64,000 nucleotides of DNA. Origin: Mesobacillus jeotgali. Its GTDB lineage: Bacteria; Bacillota; Bacilli; Bacillales; Cytobacillaceae. The translations under genes were made by a program, and so were the position numbers. The notes below the pieces were generated by a model that was given only the letters and a program-made list of their open reading frames with translations, was not told the origin of the DNA and ran no database searches. The stretch spans positions 1,610,501 through 1,674,500 of the forward strand of contig NZ_CP134494.1 in assembly GCF_031759225.1 (NCBI RefSeq), written 5' to 3'. Of the stretch, positions 61,199 through 64,000 are shown one piece after another; positions within the stretch are counted from its first letter, which is position 1; every line of letters starts with the position of its first letter.

Positions 61199-63274
61199 AT
61201 GTCGGATTTTTTAGTCATCGTTGAATCGCCTGCAAAGGCCAAGACGATTGAGCGTTACCTTGGAAAAAAATATAAAGTGAAAGCCTCTATGGGGCATTTG
61301 ATAGATTTGCCTAAGAGCCAAATGGGAATTGATACAAAAAATAATTTTAACCCTAAGTACATCACAATCAGGGGTAAAGGGCCCGTGCTTAAGGAATTGA
61401 AAACTGCTGCTAAAAAGGCAAAGAAAGTCTATCTCGCGGCTGACCCCGACAGAGAAGGGGAAGCGATTGCCTGGCATCTTGCGAAAAGTCTTGATGTGGA
61501 TGTCCATTCAGATTGCCGGGTTGTATTCAATGAGATCACAAAGGATGCTATCAAGGAATCATTCAAACATCCCCGCGCGATCAATATGGACCTGGTAGAT
61601 GCCCAGCAGGCACGCCGTGCTCTGGACAGACTAGTTGGATACAATATCAGTCCGCTATTGTGGAAGAAGGTCAAGAAGGGGCTGAGCGCAGGGCGAGTAC
61701 AATCAGTTGCTTTACGGATGATCATTGATCGTGAAAAGGAAATCGCTGCATTTGTTCCAGAAGAATATTGGACAATCGGTGCAGAATTCCTGAAAGGAAA
61801 AAGTGCATTTGAAGCTTCTTTCTATGGCATTGGCAAAGAAAAAGCTGAGTTGAAGTCTGAAGAAGATGTTAACAACATCCTTAAGCAAGTGAAGGGAAAT
61901 AAATTCACAGTTGCGTCAGTGACGAAGAAAGAACGCAAGCGCAACCCAGCACCACCTTTCATCACTTCTTCCTTGCAACAGGAAGCAGCGAGAAAGCTCA
62001 ACTTCAGGGCTAAGAAGACGATGATGCTTGCACAGCAGCTTTATGAAGGGATCGATCTTGGGAAAGAAGGAACAGTCGGTTTAATTACGTATATGAGAAC
62101 CGACTCTACAAGGATCTCTGAAGTAGCACAAGGGGAAGCAAGGGAATACATCACTAATGAGTATGGAGAGAAATTCATCCAGACAGAGGCCAGGAAAGAA
62201 AAGAAACAGTCCAATGCTCAAGATGCTCATGAAGCAATCCGTCCAACCAGTACAATGAAGGTTCCTGAAACGATAAAGGAATTTCTCTCAAGGGATCAAT
62301 ACAGGCTTTATAAACTTATTTGGGAACGTTTCGTCGCAAGCCAGATGGCTCCAGCAATCATGGATACGATGAGTGTGGATTTGAAGAACGGAGAAGTTAC
62401 TTTTCGTGCGACAGGTTCAAAAGTCAAATTCCCGGGTTTCATGAAGGTTTACGTAGAAGGCTCGGATGACCAGGTGGAAGAAAAGGATAAGTTCCTTCCT
62501 GACTTGAAGGAAGGTGACGAGGTCACGAAGAAAGATCTCGAACCGAAGCAGCACTTTACACAGCCGCCTCCAAGATATACAGAGGCAAGGCTTGTCAGGA
62601 CACTGGAGGAGATGGGGATTGGCCGCCCTTCAACATATGCGCCGACCCTGGATACAATCCAGAAGAGAGGCTATGTATCTCTTGATAATAAGCGTTTTGT
62701 GCCGACAGAGCTTGGAGAAGTAATCCATGAGCTGATGCTCGAATTCTTCCCGGAAATCCTTGACCTCGAGTTCACTGCCAAGATGGAGCAGAACCTCGAT
62801 AATATTGAGGACGGAAAAATCAATTGGGTTAAAGTCATTGACGAATTTTACCGAGACTTTGAGAAGAATCTTGAAGTGGCTGAAAAGGAAATGCAAGAAA
62901 TCGAAATCAAGGACGAACCTGCCGGAGAAGATTGTGATCAATGCGGTTCTCCTATGGTATTTAAAATGGGCCGGTACGGCAAGTTCATGGCCTGCAGCAA
63001 TTTTCCTGAATGCCGGAACACGAAGGCGATCGTTAAGGAAATTGGAGTCAAATGCCCTAAATGTGAAGAAGGAAATATCATTGAGCGCAAGAGCAAGAAA
63101 CGCCGGATATTCTATGGCTGCGACCGTTTCCCTGAGTGTGACTTCCTATCATGGGATAAACCACTTGCACGAAAATGCCCTAAATGCGAAAATATGCTAG
63201 TAGAAAAGAAGCTCAAAAAGGGTGTTCAGGTTCAATGTACGGAATGTGACTATAAAGAGGAACCACAAAGCTAG
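61199..63274 (+). CDS. topA: DNA topoisomerase I
   Basis: Type IA topoisomerase that relaxes negative supercoils. The TOPRIM domain opens with [19 protein letters not shown] and contains [15 protein letters not shown]. The nucleophile is Y298 in [12 protein letters not shown]. Three C-terminal zinc ribbons (CDQCG...CSNFPEC, CPKCEEG...CDRFPEC, CPKCEN...CTEC) follow from about residue 575. The 691 residues match Bacillus TopA. A strong site aaggagg precedes the ATG. Confidence 0.97.
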   Translation: MSDFLVIVESPAKAKTIERYLGKKYKVKASMGHLIDLPKSQMGIDTKNNFNPKYITIRGKGPVLKELKTAAKKAKKVYLAADPDREGEAIAWHLAKSLDVDVHSDCRVVFNEITKDAIKESFKHPRAINMDLVDAQQARRALDRLVGYNISPLLWKKVKKGLSAGRVQSVALRMIIDREKEIAAFVPEEYWTIGAEFLKGKSAFEASFYGIGKEKAELKSEEDVNNILKQVKGNKFTVASVTKKERKRNPAPPFITSSLQQEAARKLNFRAKKTMMLAQQLYEGIDLGKEGTVGLITYMRTDSTRISEVAQGEAREYITNEYGEKFIQTEARKEKKQSNAQDAHEAIRPTSTMKVPETIKEFLSRDQYRLYKLIWERFVASQMAPAIMDTMSVDLKNGEVTFRATGSKVKFPGFMKVYVEGSDDQVEEKDKFLPDLKEGDEVTKKDLEPKQHFTQPPPRYTEARLVRTLEEMGIGRPSTYAPTLDTIQKRGYVSLDNKRFVPTELGEVIHELMLEFFPEILDLEFTAKMEQNLDNIEDGKINWVKVIDEFYRDFEKNLEVAEKEMQEIEIKDEPAGEDCDQCGSPMVFKMGRYGKFMACSNFPECRNTKAIVKEIGVKCPKCEEGNIIERKSKKRRIFYGCDRFPECDFLSWDKPLARKCPKCENMLVEKKLKKGVQVQCTECDYKEEPQS

Positions 63275-63305
63275 AGTGAGCCCTTGGCTCACTCTTTATG
63301 TTTTT
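63273..63305 (+). terminator. Intrinsic terminator after topA
   Basis: The 10-bp stem agagtgagcc / ggctcactct has a 3-nt loop and the tail ttatgttttt. Its first bases overlap the topA stop codon. Confidence 0.9.
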
Positions 63306-63311
63306 AAAGGT

Positions 63312-63420
63312 GTTGACGGAGCTGGCCAATTCGCTTCGGTCGTGACAATGGAGTCAAAGAAGGACATCACTGTAAGGCCCTCCAGCGCTTGTCGGGGCTG
63401 ATCAAGGCGCTTCCGCTTTT
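63312..63420 (+). repeat. Interspersed palindromic repeat, diverged copy
   Basis: It aligns with the element at 43264-43384: shared blocks include tcgcttcggtc, gagtcaaagaa, and a long right end with tccagcgcttgtcggggctg and caaggcgcttccgctttt. The left end is degraded and the inner stem is broken. The rest of the 63275-63657 gap has no convincing gene; a TATAAT at 63506-63511 may serve trmFO. Confidence 0.8.
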
Positions 63421-63657
63421 CTTTTTTGAAACTTTTTTCTTTCTTTTTCGTAAAGGAAAGTGCAAAATGGTACAGTAATCAGGGTAAAGTAAGTAAGATT
63501 GAGTATATAATAGAAGCTTTATGTCAAGGCAGATGTTATAATTATACTTTTGAAATGGCAGGTGCATTCATTTTGCCTGTTAATTCTTATAACTGGTGGA
63601 AACTAGGACTAGAAGAAGCAAACACTTAATTTTTAATAGCTACTGGAGGAAATAGAT

Positions 63658-64000
63658 ATGTCTGAAGCTACTGTAAATGTCATTGGTGCCGGTTTGGCCG
63701 GAAGCGAGGCTGCTTGGCAGCTTGCTGAAAGAGGCATCAAAGTGAACTTGTACGAGATGAGGCCGGTTAAACAGACCCCTGCACATCATACTGATAAATT
63801 TGCTGAGCTGGTTTGCAGCAATTCTCTGAGAGCTAATACATTAACAAATGCAGTTGGAGTCTTAAAGGAAGAAATGAGAAACTTGAATTCTGTCATCATT
63901 GGGGCAGCAGACGCATGTGCTGTACCGGCGGGCGGGGCTTTGGCAGTAGACCGTCACGAGTTTGCGGCACAAGTTACAAGCCGGGTGAAGGAACATCCAA
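63658..64000 (+). CDS. trmFO: TrmFO, folate-dependent tRNA m5U54 methyltransferase (partial)
   Basis: Flavoprotein that makes 5-methyluridine 54 in tRNA using methylene-THF. Only the first 114 codons are in the window; the frame is open to the edge. The FAD-binding motif [18 protein letters not shown] is at residues 7-24, and [14 protein letters not shown] and [10 protein letters not shown] are typical of the family (formerly Gid). A site ctggagga lies before the ATG. The order topA-trmFO is conserved in Firmicutes. Confidence 0.95.
   Translation, partial: MSEATVNVIGAGLAGSEAAWQLAERGIKVNLYEMRPVKQTPAHHTDKFAELVCSNSLRANTLTNAVGVLKEEMRNLNSVIIGAADACAVPAGGALAVDRHEFAAQVTSRVKEHP

Noticed and set aside
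63426..63629. 67-codon open frame before trmFO
   Set aside because: No Shine-Dalgarno sequence, odd composition, overlaps the expected trmFO promoter region; no homologue recognised.

Overview
The window is a housekeeping stretch of a Firmicutes chromosome, almost certainly from an endospore-forming member of the Bacillaceae (Bacillus or Mesobacillus-like). The gene order follows the Bacillus subtilis pyr - ylo - ylx/ylq - suc - topA block nearly gene for gene. A 26-residue SpoVM gene, PyrR-type attenuators, a FapR operator and the RqcH/PrkC/RemA set all point the same way. I see no rRNA, tRNA, CRISPR array, prophage, transposase or recognisable defence locus. A species cannot be named from sequence alone.

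Layout. (1) 27-11719: the pyrimidine biosynthesis operon pyrR-P-B-C-AA-AB-K-D-F-E, with PyrR attenuators before pyrP and pyrB and many 4-nt stop/start overlaps. (2) 11834-13172: an unknown membrane-anchored protein and a DedA-family protein; B. subtilis has sulfate-assimilation genes here. (3) 13244-14953 (minus): RqcH, divergent from the calcium P-type ATPase gene yloB. (4) 18034-32857: yloC, remA, gmk, rpoZ, then coaBC-priA, then def-fmt-rsmB-rlmN-prpC-prkC-rsgA-rpe-thiN, covering nucleotide, CoA, replication restart, translation maturation and Ser/Thr phospho-signalling. (5) 32993-33470: spoVM facing rpmB (minus). (6) 33765-38255: yloU, fakA-like yloV and recG; the serine dehydratase genes found here in B. 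subtilis are absent, and a three-copy 52-bp tandem repeat occupies the gap. (7) 38486-42190: the lipid operon fapR-plsX-fabD-fabG and acpP. (8) 42456-49902: rnc, smc, ftsY, ylxM, ffh (RNA processing, chromosome organisation, SRP). (9) 50012-52864: rpsP-khpA-ylqD-rimM-trmD and rplS. (10) 53138-57635: lepB, rbgA, rnhB, and the FliK-like/FlhB-like pair ylqG-ylqH. (11) 57936-63274: sucCD, dprA, topA, and at the right edge the start of trmFO, which runs out of the window.

The genes are mostly co-directional on the plus strand; only rqcH and rpmB are reversed. Intrinsic terminators (long stem plus T-run) bound most transcription units and are listed individually.

I did not find a convincing undescribed multi-gene system. 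The most worthwhile leads are small: a roughly 120-bp palindromic interspersed repeat in three states of decay (14986, 43264, 63312), the 52-bp tandem repeat before recG, a near-perfect CcpA-type site just upstream of the topA promoter, a three-codon ORF that takes the good ribosome binding site in front of yloB, several unexplained structured leaders (yloC, smc/ftsY, lepB), and the stand-alone FliK/FlhB-like pair. Promoter, operator and RNA-structure calls were made by eye and are candidates.
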